DNA of 64,000 nt from Edaphochlamys debaryana. Its lineage: Eukaryota; Chlorophyta; Chlorophyceae; Chlamydomonadales. Positions 22,369 through 34,100 of the stretch are shown here, piece after piece. The notes below the pieces were generated by a model, which saw nothing but the letters and a program-made list of their open reading frames with translations, was not told the origin of the DNA and did not search any database. The DNA is taken from NCBI GenBank assembly GCA_016858145.1, contig JAEHOE010000098.1:1-64000 (forward strand). Reading direction: 5' to 3'. Each line of letters starts with the position of its first letter. Positions within the stretch are counted from its first letter, which is position 1. Position numbers and translations under genes: made by a program.

Positions 22369-23887
22369 TCAGTGGTGGCGGCGGTGGTCGCCCGCGTGCA
22401 CCCGGATGACCCGACGCACCAGCCGAGGGTGGGCCGCGTCGCCCTGCAGCGTCTCCGACCCAAACACGGCGCTGGCCAGCTGCAGGGGGTCCATGGAGGC
22501 CAGGCCGCAGGAGCGCACGGCACGGGACGCATCCGCCAGGGCGCAGCCCAGCGCGTCAAAGGGCGTGGCCTCGGCCTCGGCCGCGAGGACGCTCCGCGAG
22601 GGCGCAGGCGAGGCCAGCGGCGACGCCGAGGGCGAGGGCGAGGATGATGCGGTGGAGGCCGAGGGCCGCGGCGCCAGCAGCTCCTTCAGCAGGAGCTCGG
22701 CTTCGGCGGCGGAGCTGCGGCGGCGCAGCGGCGCCGTCGACGCGGCGGCGGCGGCGGCCGCGGCCATGGCCTCGGGCGTGTAGGGCGCGTAGAACTCGTC
22801 ATCTGGGTCGGCGGCGACCGGTCCGTCACTGGCGGTCGCCGACGCCTCCGCGGCCACCGCGAAAGCGCTGAAGGGCGAGGCCGGCGCCGAGGCAAAGGCC
22901 GAGGGCGAGGGCAGGGGGCCCAGGTCCTCACAGACGGACCCCAGCGCAGAGTCGGCGTGCGGGGACGCCAGCGAGGATTGGCGCGCGGCCTGCGAGCCGG
23001 CCTCGTACGGGTGGGCGTAGTCCGTGGCCTCGCTCAGGCCCGCAAACACGTCCCCGGCGTCCAGGGATGCGCCGTAGGCCGGCTCCGAGCCCTGCACCAG
23101 CGCCGCGTGCAGCGTGCGTGCACCGGGCGAGGCCGTGGAGGCGCAGGCGGCGAGGGAGCTGCGCTGGATGGCTGCGGGGCAAAGGGGGTTAGGAGGGGAA
23201 TCAGTGCTTGAGCAAAGTCGCATGGACCAGGCTTCGCCGGAGCTCAACATCCGGCAGACTACGATTGCGAAGTCACAAGCGTCACACCCTCTGCCCACAC
23301 CGGCGCGCCCTCTCACACCTTCTACCCCGCCTGCTCACCCTCGTCCTCGCTGTTGTCGATCCACACGCTGCCCGTAGCGAAGTCGCCGTCGCGGCGCACC
23401 TCCGCCGCCACCGCCGCGCGGTACGACAGCGAGCCCTGCTCGTACGACTCGGCCATGTCGTTTGCCTCGGACAAGCCCTCAAACGGATCTAGCTCAACCG
23501 CAGCAACGAAGGGCGTCGGGCGGTGCCCGTCTTCCTCCTGCTCGTCGTGCGAGGTGAAGAGCGAGGCGGCCGCGGCACGCAGGCGCTCCTCGTCGTCCGC
23601 CAGGAAGTCTGCTGCCGACGGCAGGGGTACCGTCGAGTCCCGGTCCGTGTCCGACCCGGACCGGCTGTCAAGGCGCCTGCTGGTGCGGCTGACGACGGTC
23701 CGGACGCCTGGGGGGGGCGGACAGAGGGGCGGGTGCCGTCCGGTTTTAGGAGCGAGGCGCTGACGGGCTGGGAGTCAAGTCGCCTCAGGCCCAGGCAGGC
23801 CAAACACAGACTTTCCCCCACGTCCCCATCGTCCTGCCTGCCAATCTGCCAAGGCTTACCGGTCAGCGCGTGCCCGCGAACTGCCAT
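22369..23887 (-). CDS. Unrecognised protein with an internal duplicated motif
   Basis: Three exons: 23887-23860, 23707-23339 and 23171-22369. All phases agree, giving 399 aa; an in-frame ATG at 24088 would add 67 residues. The product is rich in Ala, Ser, Glu and Asp, with no signal peptide or membrane span seen. Residues 83-130 and 173-215 are related to each other (pattern F-x-GLSEA-x-D-x-A-x2-YE-x-GS), separated by an Ala/Ser linker. A further conserved-looking patch is DDEFYAPYTPEAMA, followed by an Ala run and AELLLKELLAP. The acidic SxxDD/E-rich N-terminal part suggests a soluble, possibly regulatory protein, but no family is recognised. The start and the short first exon are the weakest parts. 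The stop at 22369-22371 is taken without a further intron. Confidence 0.6.
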
Positions 23888-25127
23888 ACGCGTGTGGGAC
23901 TCGCTAGAGCCCGGGCCAAAGGAGTCTGGGTGGGCTTGCAGGCTGGGCACCTGCTGTGTTCTGCCGAGCTGCGGTCTCCCGAGGTTGGACGCCGGATTAA
24001 CAGGTGGACGGGGCGATGGGTCGGGGCAAGCGACAAAGCTGCCTGCGCTCCGCGCCTGGCAGGCATTGACGCTGAGCACCGCCTGCATGGCTCAACTCCG
24101 CTGAGCACCTGGAGCTGCGCCCGGTGCCTTATCAACTCCAACTGACCACCAGTAGGTCCAAACGAAGCCCGCGCGATTCAGCGTTGATTTGACCAGTCGA
24201 AATATCGATGGCTACGTCTGCGAAGGCGAAGCGAATAGGGGCGACCGCACCCACGGCGCACTTCAGGTCAACGGCCACATGCTAGGGCGCGGAGAAACCC
24301 TGCGCGCGTTCTTGTGAGGTAGGCATGTTTAGCTAATTGTGCCGCGGCGGAGGTGACCGCAGCCGGCGCCAGCTGCGCCGCGGCCGCGACTCCGAGGATG
24401 CTGGAAGCGCTCGGAGCGTATAGTTGGGCAGCGTATAATGCGGCGAGCTTGGCCGAAGACGCCGAACTGCGCCGGCCCGCGACGGTTCGGGTTCGGCGCC
24501 GGTCCGCTCCCGCGCCTCCGCATAGCCCTGTCCGTATGCGCTAAACTCACCAGGAGTCGTTCCAGGGTAGCTTGGGTCTCGGGGTGATACGGCCTTGGCG
24601 AGCAGCAATCAAGGTGAGCTGCTGGGGCTTGACGCGACTTGGTATGCTTGGCAACAATGTGTTTGTGTAGAGCTGACGTGTGTATGAGATAGGAAGGGCG
24701 TGTTGGGAGGTGGCGTCGACGCGGGGGCAACTTGAGCCAGATGCAGGCTGCATGCGGACGTGGCGGACTCCCGAAATTGGAGTCGAACTCTTTACCGCAT
24801 CTCCTGCTACCTCGTGCACTATATTCCGGACGTAGATAGCTCGTTAACCACAACGCAAGAAAAAGGCATCGCAAGTTGGCCGCGTGGCGCTGTTGACACG
24901 GGTTCCGAAACAGGCACATCAGAGAACAGCGTTATCTTCAGATTATTGCTGGGCCAGCCCCGGGACGCTCGCGGCATACCTTTGGCGAGTCCCGAAAGCA
25001 GCGACAGGCGCAGAACCAGCTGCATCTCTCTTGTCCTCACCGCCGAACGGCAGCCATGGCGTTTGGGTAGCACAGGAGCCTCATCGCAACGCTGGGCGCG
25101 CTGAGAGCGCCCCTGGTGAACGGCACC
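23888..25127. other. Divergent intergenic region between the unknown gene and the Ca2+-ATPase
   Basis: The region lies between the 5' ends of two divergently transcribed genes, so both promoters should be here. It is less GC-rich at 24140-24330 and 24580-24900. No convincing TATA element, RNA gene or ORF is seen. A GAGTTCGACTC sequence at 24780-24790 was tested as a T-arm and failed. Confidence 0.5.
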
Positions 25128-28100
25128 ATGTCAGCATCGTGCCCCAGCACAACAGCCAGCACCGGCCAGGGGCCGGTCATGCAATCTCTCAGGCTGGGAC
25201 AGCCGTTGCGGCTGCGCCAAGGCCGCTTGAGGCTGCTCGGCAGCCGCACGTACGTCGGGCTGCACCCAACCCCGCTCGTCCCCGGGGCAGGCTCAGCCAA
25301 CCGGCGCAGCCTCCTCGCGTGCCGGGCAGCTGCACCCCACACGCATGCGCCCTGCTCTTCCTCTGTGAGCCGGGGGGCGCAGGGGCCGGGCCTGCCGGTG
25401 CGTGCTGGCAGCGGTCCCCGTCTCCAGCCCCTGGTGTCGTCGGGCCTGTGTGCTCGGCCGCTGCTGCAGTGGCTTCGCGGCTGCGCCCTGGCCGGCTGCC
25501 ATGCAGCCCCCGGCCGGGCACCTTCCTGCAGCTCCTCCTCCCGGACTCAAGGCGCCCCCCACGGCCTCCCCCGCGGCGCCCCGGAGGGCCTGGCGGCCGC
25601 CCCCGCCGGCGCTCCGACCACCACAGACGACGAGGAGCCCTACCCCCCGGCCGACCCCCCCGCCCCCGGCCTCCTCCAGCCACCCCAAACCCCCGCCTCC
25701 ACCGCCCCCGCCGCTACCGCCGCCGAAGCCCGCAGCGGCAACGGCCACGCCGGCAGCCGCCGCGCGGCCGCCAGCGCCAGTGCCGCTGACGTGGCCACTG
25801 CGGTTGACGAGGACGGGGAGGCGGACTGGGCGCCCGTGCTCTCCAACGCCACGCTCCTGGGTGCGTCCCTCGACGAAGCCAACATCCGACCCACGCCGCT
25901 GCGCCTCCTCGGACCCGGCCCCGCGTCCGCCTCCGCCTCCGGCTCGGACGATGGCGGCGCAGTGTCGTTCGCAATGTCCGCGTCTGACCTGGCGCGCATC
26001 GTGTCGTACGCGTTCGACCACGACGGCTTCGCGCCGCCCGGTACGACAGGCGAGGCGCTGGCGGCGGCGCTGGCCAGCAGTACGGCAGGCGGCATTCCGG
26101 ACAGTGCTGCGGACGCGGAGGCGAGGCGCGGGGCGTTCGGGGTGAACGCGCTGCCGCCCGCGCACCAGGTGGGGAGCAGAGGGTGGAGAAGGCGGTGTGG
26201 CAGGCACCCGCGGACCGGGCTCCGTGCTTGGCGTGCCCCGCGCCCCAGCCTGGACCCCCCTCGGCCCCTCCCTACCGGTCGCTCCTGCCTTACCCCTCTC
26301 CACCGCTGCTCACCCCCCCACCCCACCCTCCACCCCCGCAGGTGACGTTCTGGGAGCTGGTGCTGGAGGCCCTGGACGACTTCACCATCCAGGTGGGGTG
26401 GGGGGGTGGGGAGGGGTTAAGGAGGGGGCAGGTTTGAAGGGGCGGAGAGGAGGATGGTGCGTTGATATTGCGGCTTTCGGGCAAGTGGGCCCCCCCACCG
26501 ATCTGCCCGGCGCTCTGCCTTCGGGTGCCGTCAAACACACGCACGTGCGCCACCCCTTCCCCCCCGCCCCCTCCAGGCGCTGCTCGCCTCTGGCCTCCTG
26601 TCCCTGGCGCTGGCCTTCCTGGCTCCGGGCCCGGGGGGTGCCGGCAGCGCGGACTGGCTGGAGGGGGCGGCCATTCTGGGCACCGTGGTGCTCGTGGTGG
26701 CGGTGGGTGGGGCAGGCGGGGGGAGGTGGTGGGGGTGGGGTCAGGGGGGGGGTTATGAGGGGGGAGGGGATTGAGGGGGAGGGGGATGAGGGGCGTTAGC
26801 GGGACAGGGGGGGAAGGGGGTTCAGGCGGGGGGGGGGCGAGAAAGGGCTGGTTAGGGGCGTGAGAAAGGCAGGTGAGGGGAGCTGACATTAGTTGGACTT
26901 CCTCCCACCACCCGCACCCACTCCCAACCCCCGCCCCCAGGTGAGTGCCGCCACGGGCTACGCCAAGGAGTCCAAGTTCCGGCAGCTCAACAGCCTCAAG
27001 GACGACGTGCAGGTGAGGGGCGGTGAGGGTAGGGGGTAGGACCTCGGGGTAGGACCGTAGGGCTGCCAGCGGACCCCTTGCAAGCGGGGCTGCGGGTGCG
27101 CCGTATCCACCGCGATCCCGCAGCAGTGGATGAAGGCGCCGTGGCGCTCAAGTTGCACATCTGACTTCAGCCTCGCCGTATATCCCTTCTTCCGGCCCAC
27201 CCACCTCCACCCCACCCCCAACGAGACGCTATCCCGCTCAGCTTCAAACACCCCCATCCCCGCCCCCACCCCCACCCCACCCCCCCGAAGGTCCGCGTGG
27301 TCCGCGGCGGCGGCCCCCCCACGCCCCTGCCCGCCCGGGAGCTGCTGGCGGGGGACCTGGCGCTGGTGGAGGCGGGGGACATACTGCAGGTGGGGGGGGG
27401 AAACCATGTGTGCGTGTGGTAGGGGAGGGGGCGTGTGTGCGGATGGGCGGACGAAGGGGATCATCAGGGATTTGCGAAGGAGTGCATCCAAGCTTCGAGG
27501 GAGTTTCGAAGGTAGGGTGGCACGCACCCCACTGGGCCCCGCATCACAGCCCCCCGACCCCCCCCACCACCCCGACCCCACGTCCCCTGCGCCCCAGGCC
27601 GACGGCATTCTCGTGTCGGGCGGGGAGATCAGGTGAGAGGGGACGGTGCTCAGTCCACCCCCTTGAAACCGCCAACCACCAAATGCCAACCGTCTTAACC
27701 GCCAACCGCCCCAACCGCCCTCACGGCCAGGCTGGACCAGAGCCACATGACGGGCGAGAGCGATGACGTGGTGCGCTGCCCCGCGGCGCTGGGGGGGGCG
27801 CCCGTGGTGCTCAGCGGCAGCAAGGTGGGAGGAGGGGGGTGGGGTGGGTGTGGGCGGTGGCTACTGAGGCGGGTAGCGGCAAGTATGCAGCTGTGTCGGG
27901 CGCTGAGCTGGCCATGGTCTGTCACAGACCCGCGTGAGGGAGGGGCTAGGGAGAGGGGGTGGCTTGCCGACGTCGGTGCATGGTGCACGAACCCCGAGTA
28001 CCCGGGCAGCGGGGCAGGGCGCGGAAGGTGGGCGCAACTGCGATGCAGCCCGAGCATTTAGGCTGTGCGCGGCGCCTGCGGCCTTGCTCACTCCCTCTCG

Positions 28101-31100
28101 TTTTCACTCCTGTCCCCACTGCTTTACCCGTGATCTGCCCCCCAGGTGCTGGATGGGTACGGCAAGATGCTGGTGTTGGCCGTGGGGCCGTACAGGTACG
28201 GCACATGGCGTCTCCGGGGGGGTGGACTTGGGGCCTCCACGGGGTGACTGGGGCGTGGAGGGCCCCGCCAGGACCGCGGCGGCTGTGTGCTGCTGATGAG
28301 CTCGGGCGCACGGCAGCGGCAGCCGGGCCAAGGGGCTGCAGCCCAGGGGTCTTCAGGGGGCCTGGGGGATGGCTGAGGAGGAGAGACTCTGAGGGCGCCT
28401 GGGGAAAGTGCGGCTGCCGCCCGGGGGAGTGGTGGGGGCCTCAATGCCGAAGTCTCGAGTGGCCAACCTTTGGTGAAGCTTGCGCCCCCCCCCCCCTGCG
28501 CCCCCCCCCCGCCCCCCTTCCTCCCGTGCAGCCAGCAGGGCAGCATCAACGCCATGATGCGCCAGCAGGCGGTAGACAGATCCGGATCTGGATCCGGATC
28601 CGGATCTGCAGCACCAGCCGCCACTGTCGTACAAGCAGCACCGGTGGGTACGGCAGGTACGGCACTCTCCACGGAGCGGCCGCGCCCCAAGGCCCGGTCC
28701 CCGGACGCCTCCACCTCCTCCGGCGGCTCGGAGGCCTCCCTGGCAGAGGCCTCCTGCTCCGCCTCCCTCCCCACCTCGCCACTGGAGTCGGCCGACGGCG
28801 CCGCCGCCACCGCCGCCGTCCCTCTTGCCGCCGCCGCGGCGGAGGTGGTGGCAGCGGCAGCTGCCGAGCCGTCGGCCTCCGCAGGAGGGGCAGCGGCGGA
28901 CGCGGCCAAGGGGACGGCGGGCTCTGTAGACAAGCCGCTCGGCAGCACGGACCGGCCCCTGGGCAGCACGGACCGGCCGTCGGGGCGGCGGCGGCGCAAG
29001 TTGACGGGCTCGGGCGCGCCCGTCATCCTGCTCGACACCCCCCGCGACCCCCTCCAGCCCCCCCGCCTCTCAACCCGCGGCGGCCGCGGCCCCGTATCCG
29101 AGCGTCCCGGCGGCGCCGCCAGCCGCGCCGCCGACGCCGCCGCCCCAGCCAGCGGTGGCGGCGGCAGCAGCGGCGGCAGCGGCTCCGCCGCCGCCAGCGC
29201 CAAGCGCAAGAGGCGGAAGCGGGGGCGGCACCTCCGTCAGATGGGGCTCGACACGGCCGACGTCCTGGTGGAGGCGGCGACGGCGGCGCTGGCGACGGTG
29301 TCCTCGTTGGCGTCCTTTGACGGCGACGTCGACGCCGCCGCCGCCGCCGCCGCCAGGGCCAAGATTGCCTCCGCCGCCAGCGGCACCGCTGCCGCTGCCG
29401 CCGACGCCTCCGCAGCCGAAGCGGCGGGAGCCGCCGGCTCGGACGCGTCTGCCGCCGCGGAGGCGGCGGCGGCGGAAGCCTCGACACCGCCGGCGGCGGC
29501 GGGCGTCAAGTCGTTGGCGGCGGCGCCGTTGGCGGTTGGGTCGGTTGACGCCGCCGTTCGGACCGAGGGCGAGGCGGGCAGCGAGGGCAGCGGTCTGCGG
29601 GTGGAGACGTTCCTCATGCAGAAGCTCGAGGTGGGGGGGCAGGGAAGGATGCCAGAGGGGGAAGGGGGAACGGGGGTCTGTTTGCCGCTGGGAGGGGGGC
29701 TGGTGCGGCGGCGGGGTAGGGGCTTGGACTCTAGGGGGCTGCTGCGGCTTGCTTTAATGGCCCCCTCCCCCTCCCCCTTAAACCCTCCTCCCTCCCTTCC
29801 CCCCCAGGTCCTGGCCCAGCGCATCGGCGGCTTCGGTGTGGCTGCGGCGCTGGGGGTGTTCGCCTTCAACTCCCTGGCCTACACGGGGGGGCTGCTGGCG
29901 GCGTGGGGGGCGCCGGGGGGGCTGCCCGAGGGAATGGAGATACTGAGGGTGAGGCGGGGCGGGCGGGGGAGAGGGGTGGATGGGTGGGCGGCTGCTCGTC
30001 TTCAATTGAGCGGGGTGACTGTGTTGAAGGAGAGGGGCACAGAAGACATGGATAGAGCAAGTGTAGTCCTGATCCCATGACGTCCTCTGCCCTCTTGTCG
30101 TACAGTCGTACCTGGATCTGGTGATCACGTCCATCACGATCCTGGTGGTGGCGGTGCCGGAGGGTCTGCCGCTGGCGGTCACCCTGGCCCTGGCCTTCAG
30201 GTGGGGGGGGGGGGGGGGGGGGGGAGCGTTCATGAGGCCAGGGCAAGGAGTCAGGCACCTGCGTCTGAGGGCTGCTTGAGCCACCGGAACGCGTCGAGAA
30301 GGGGCCGGGCAGGGCAGGGCGCTCGTGTGGCTCGGCTGACCCACCGACTCCCTCCTCCACCCCGGCCACCCCCTGCCGTACGACCGCAGCGTGCAGCGCA
30401 TGCTGGCGGATCGCAACCTCGTACGGCACCTGGGCGCCTGCGAGACCATGGGCGCAGCCACCACCATCTGCAGGTGAGCGGGTGGGGGAGGGCAGACCTC
30501 GGGTAATGGAGGCCCTTTGCGCAAGGTCTGATGGCACACAGGCCGGGGCGGCTCGCGCGTGTCATGCGCCGGCCCCTCCAGACTATACACCGGCCCTGCG
30601 CGGCAACCAATGCCCGCTCGCTGCCACCCCTCTCTCGCCTCTTCCGCGCCCCCCCCCCCCCCCAGCGACAAGACCGGCACCCTCACGTCCAACAACATGA
30701 CCGTGGTGCGACTGTGGGCGGCGGGGAGGGCCTTCTCAGTAGAATCCGCCGCACCCGCGCTCTGGGCCCCGAACTCAGCCTCCGCCGCCGCCGCCACCGC
30801 CGCCGCTGCTGCCACCGCCGCCGCTACCGCCGCCGCTGCCGCCTCCGCTACCGCTGTTGCCGCCGCACCAGCCGGAGGCGCGGATGCTCCCGCGGCGTCA
30901 ACCGCCTCGACGGTTGGAGCGGTTGGAGCGGTTGGCTCGGCCGGCGGCGGTCCAACCCCCGCGGCCCGGCTGGTGCCGCTGTCGTCCATGTCGTCCCTCG
31001 CCTCTTCGTCTTCCGCCTCCTCGTCTTCCTCCTCCGCCTCGGCCTCCGCCTCCACCGCCTCCCTCGGCCACCTGTCCCTCTCCTCCCTGGGCGGCGCCAG

Positions 31101-34100
31101 CGCGGACGACGCCCCGCTGCCGAGTGCCGTACGGCAGCTGCTGGTGCAGGTGCGTACGGCACCGTCAGAGATCGGCCGCCGCCCACTGCGGTTTTATTGT
31201 CATCATCACGGCTGGCAGTGCCCTTATGCCTCAGCGTGGCTTCACGTGCCCTTGGGCCCTTCCCCGCCTCCCCAGCCCGCCGCCAACATCTCCTCCCCTC
31301 CACTTCCCCCCTCCCCTGCCCCCTCCCCCCCCTCGCTGCCCAGGGACTGGTGCTCAACTCCACTGCGGCGCTGAGGCCGGCGGAGGGCACGGGTGAGTGC
31401 GCGTGTGTGAAGGGCTGCTCGCATGAGCCTGGGAGTCTCAGGCGCGGTGATTAGCCGGCCGGCCTTAGATACGGAACCGAAAGCCCGAGGAAACCGAAGC
31501 CCGGCCCATCCCGCCCATCCCGAACCCGTTACGTTTGTGTCGCCGCTGGAGCCGCGTCGGAGCCGTAGTTTGTAGCTGGTAATAGTGAGGTAGACTAGAG
31601 CTGGTGCGGCCCGCCGGCGGCGCAGAAGGGCACAGCAGAGCAAGCATGCGTACCGAGCAGCCCGCGAGACCGAAGCCCACCCGAACGGAACACTCCCGAT
31701 ACGCACCTGGAATAGCAGGACGAAGGCGGCGCCACCGCGAGGGGATTGTGGGAAGGGGGAATGGGTCAAGACGGGCGTCAATAGCCGAGGACGCAGGTGA
31801 AGCGCGAAGGAGCGGAGCAGGCCTAGAGAGGGAGTGAAGAGGCGGAAACGGGGGTTAGGGTGTCGAAGCACGCGTACGGCAGCAACCGATGCGGAACCCG
31901 GGGCCGGGTGCGCGTGTGTGCGCGGCAGCAGAGGGGGCCCTCAGCACTGCACCCTCGACACGGGCCATGAAGCGATGCCGCGTTCCTGCCTTGTCCAGGC
32001 CCTTCCACCGCCCCCCCCCCTTCACCTCCTCCCGAACTCCCTCCCTCTTACCCCCTCCCTCTTACCCCCTCCCTCTTACCCCCCCCTCTTACCCCGTCCC
32101 TCTCCCCTCCCTCCCTCTCCCCTCCTGCCCCCCTCCCCCCCTCTAGGCAAGCTGGAGCGCAGCGGCAGCCCCACCGAGTGCGCCCTGCTGGAGCTCCCGC
32201 ACCGCCTGGGCTGGGGATGGGGATGGGACTGGGACTGGGGCCTGCGCTCGGCCTCCGCCGCCGCCGCCGCATCAGCCTCTACTGCGGCCCCCGCCGCCTC
32301 CTCCGGTGGCGGAGGGGCGCCGCTGGGCGCTGCGGCAATCGCCACCGAGTCGCTGCCCGGTACCCCGGCGGCCTCCGCATCCGTCGAGACGGATTCGGGG
32401 GCGCCGCCTGGATCTGGATCTGGATCTGGGGCTGCGGATCTCGGCGCGCTGTCTGGCGGCGGGCGTATCCTGCAGCTGGTGCCCTTCTCCTCCGCGCGCA
32501 AGCGCATGAGCGTGGTGGTGGAGGCGCCGCCGCTGCAGGTGCGGGGGGGAAGCGGGAGGGGGTTGCTTACTGGCGGTACTGCGAGCGCTTTCATGTGGTG
32601 CGTTGAAGTGGCTGCTTGCGCAGAAGTGTGTAAGGGTGGATGAGAGCTTGCTGGTATGGGGAGTGAGGGAGCGGCGATGCCGATGGGTGGTGGGTGAAGT
32701 CCCGCCTAGCTCTGTAGGGGTGGTTTCCCCAACGTTTCGTCCATCGCCAACGCACACTGCAGGCCGCCCTCGCCCACCCTGGCAACGCCAGCTCCGGCGG
32801 CGGCGCTGACTCATCGTACGACAACGCCGTACCGGTACTGCCTAAGTACTACGGCAGCATGGCGACGGCAGGAAGCATCTCTCACGATGACATCAACATC
32901 TCGTCACCGTACGGCAGCACCACCGGCAGCATGGGCAGCATGTACGACAGCCAGGTCGCAAGCGGCGGGGCAGGCGGTACAGCTGGTACGAACGGCGGCA
33001 GTACGAGCAGCCTGGTGCCCGTGCGGGTGCTGACGAAGGGCGCTGCTGAGCTCGTCCTCGAGCGGTGCAGCTGGATGCTGGGCGGGCCCAACGGTACGAC
33101 GCTCGTCCCACTGGACGCTGACTCACGGTCGCGGCTGATCTCGACGGTTGCAGGTGAGCTAACCCGAACCAGGACCGGCACAGTCCCGGGCAGGAACGCA
33201 GCCGTCACCTCAGCACAGGCACGGCGTGATGCTGACAGGGCCCGCTCTGCTCGGCAAGGCCTCCGGCCCTGCCCCCCCTATCCGTCCCACTCACACTGAT
33301 GACACGCACGTCCTGCCCCCCCACAGCCCGCGACGGCGGCTCCCTGCGCCTCCTGGCCCTGGCCTACCGGGACCTGCTGCTGCCGCTGCCGCCCGCGGCG
33401 CCGGGGGAGGGAGGGGGCAGCGGCATCCGCAGCGGCGGCGGCAGCAGCCTTCTGCAGGCGAGGACAGGGCGCGGGGGCGGGGGGCGGGGCGGGCGGCTTG
33501 CGGGGGGCGGGGTTTTGGTCAAGGGGGGAAGATCTTATTAATGAGGCAATAGGCCCCCTTCCTCTTGGCGGCGACCCTCTTGCCTCACACACCCCTGGCA
33601 CATCTCCATTTGCATCGGCCCCGCCCTCCCGACCACCAGCCCCCAAACCCCTCCCCCCCTGCAGGCCGTCTCAGCGGAGGCGGAGGCTCACGCCGCACAC
33701 TCCGCACACGCGCACCACGCCTCCCCATCCCACGCCTCGTCCTCGCACGCCGCTCCATCCCACGTGGGCGGCATCGTGGGCGGCGCGGCCGCCTCCACCG
33801 GCCGAGACCTGGGCCTGGGCCTGAGCCCGGGGCCTGGACCGGGCCTGGCTGGGCCCGGGGCGGCGGGCGGCGGCCGCCGGGCCCCGCTGGCACTGGATGC
33901 GGACTACCTGGAGCGGGTAGGGTCGGTCGGTTGGGTCGATTGGTTTGGGTGGTTGGGGGCGGTTACGGGGTGGGCCGGGGACGTCTGCCGGTCCGGGAGC
34001 AAGGCACGCACGCGCCTCCTCACCTGAGGCCAGGCCTGCCCTCTTCCCCGCCGCATCTCCTCCCCCCTCTCCTTCACCCCTTCCCCCTCCTTCCCCTCCC

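Noticed and set aside
24755..24800. Minus-strand GAGTTCGACTC as a tRNA T-arm
   Set aside because: The flanking bases do not form the five-pair stem and no acceptor stem is present.
29023..29487. Arg-rich antisense frame opposite the Ca2+-ATPase exon 9
   Set aside because: It is the complement of the Ala/Ser/Gly codon runs and has no independent support.
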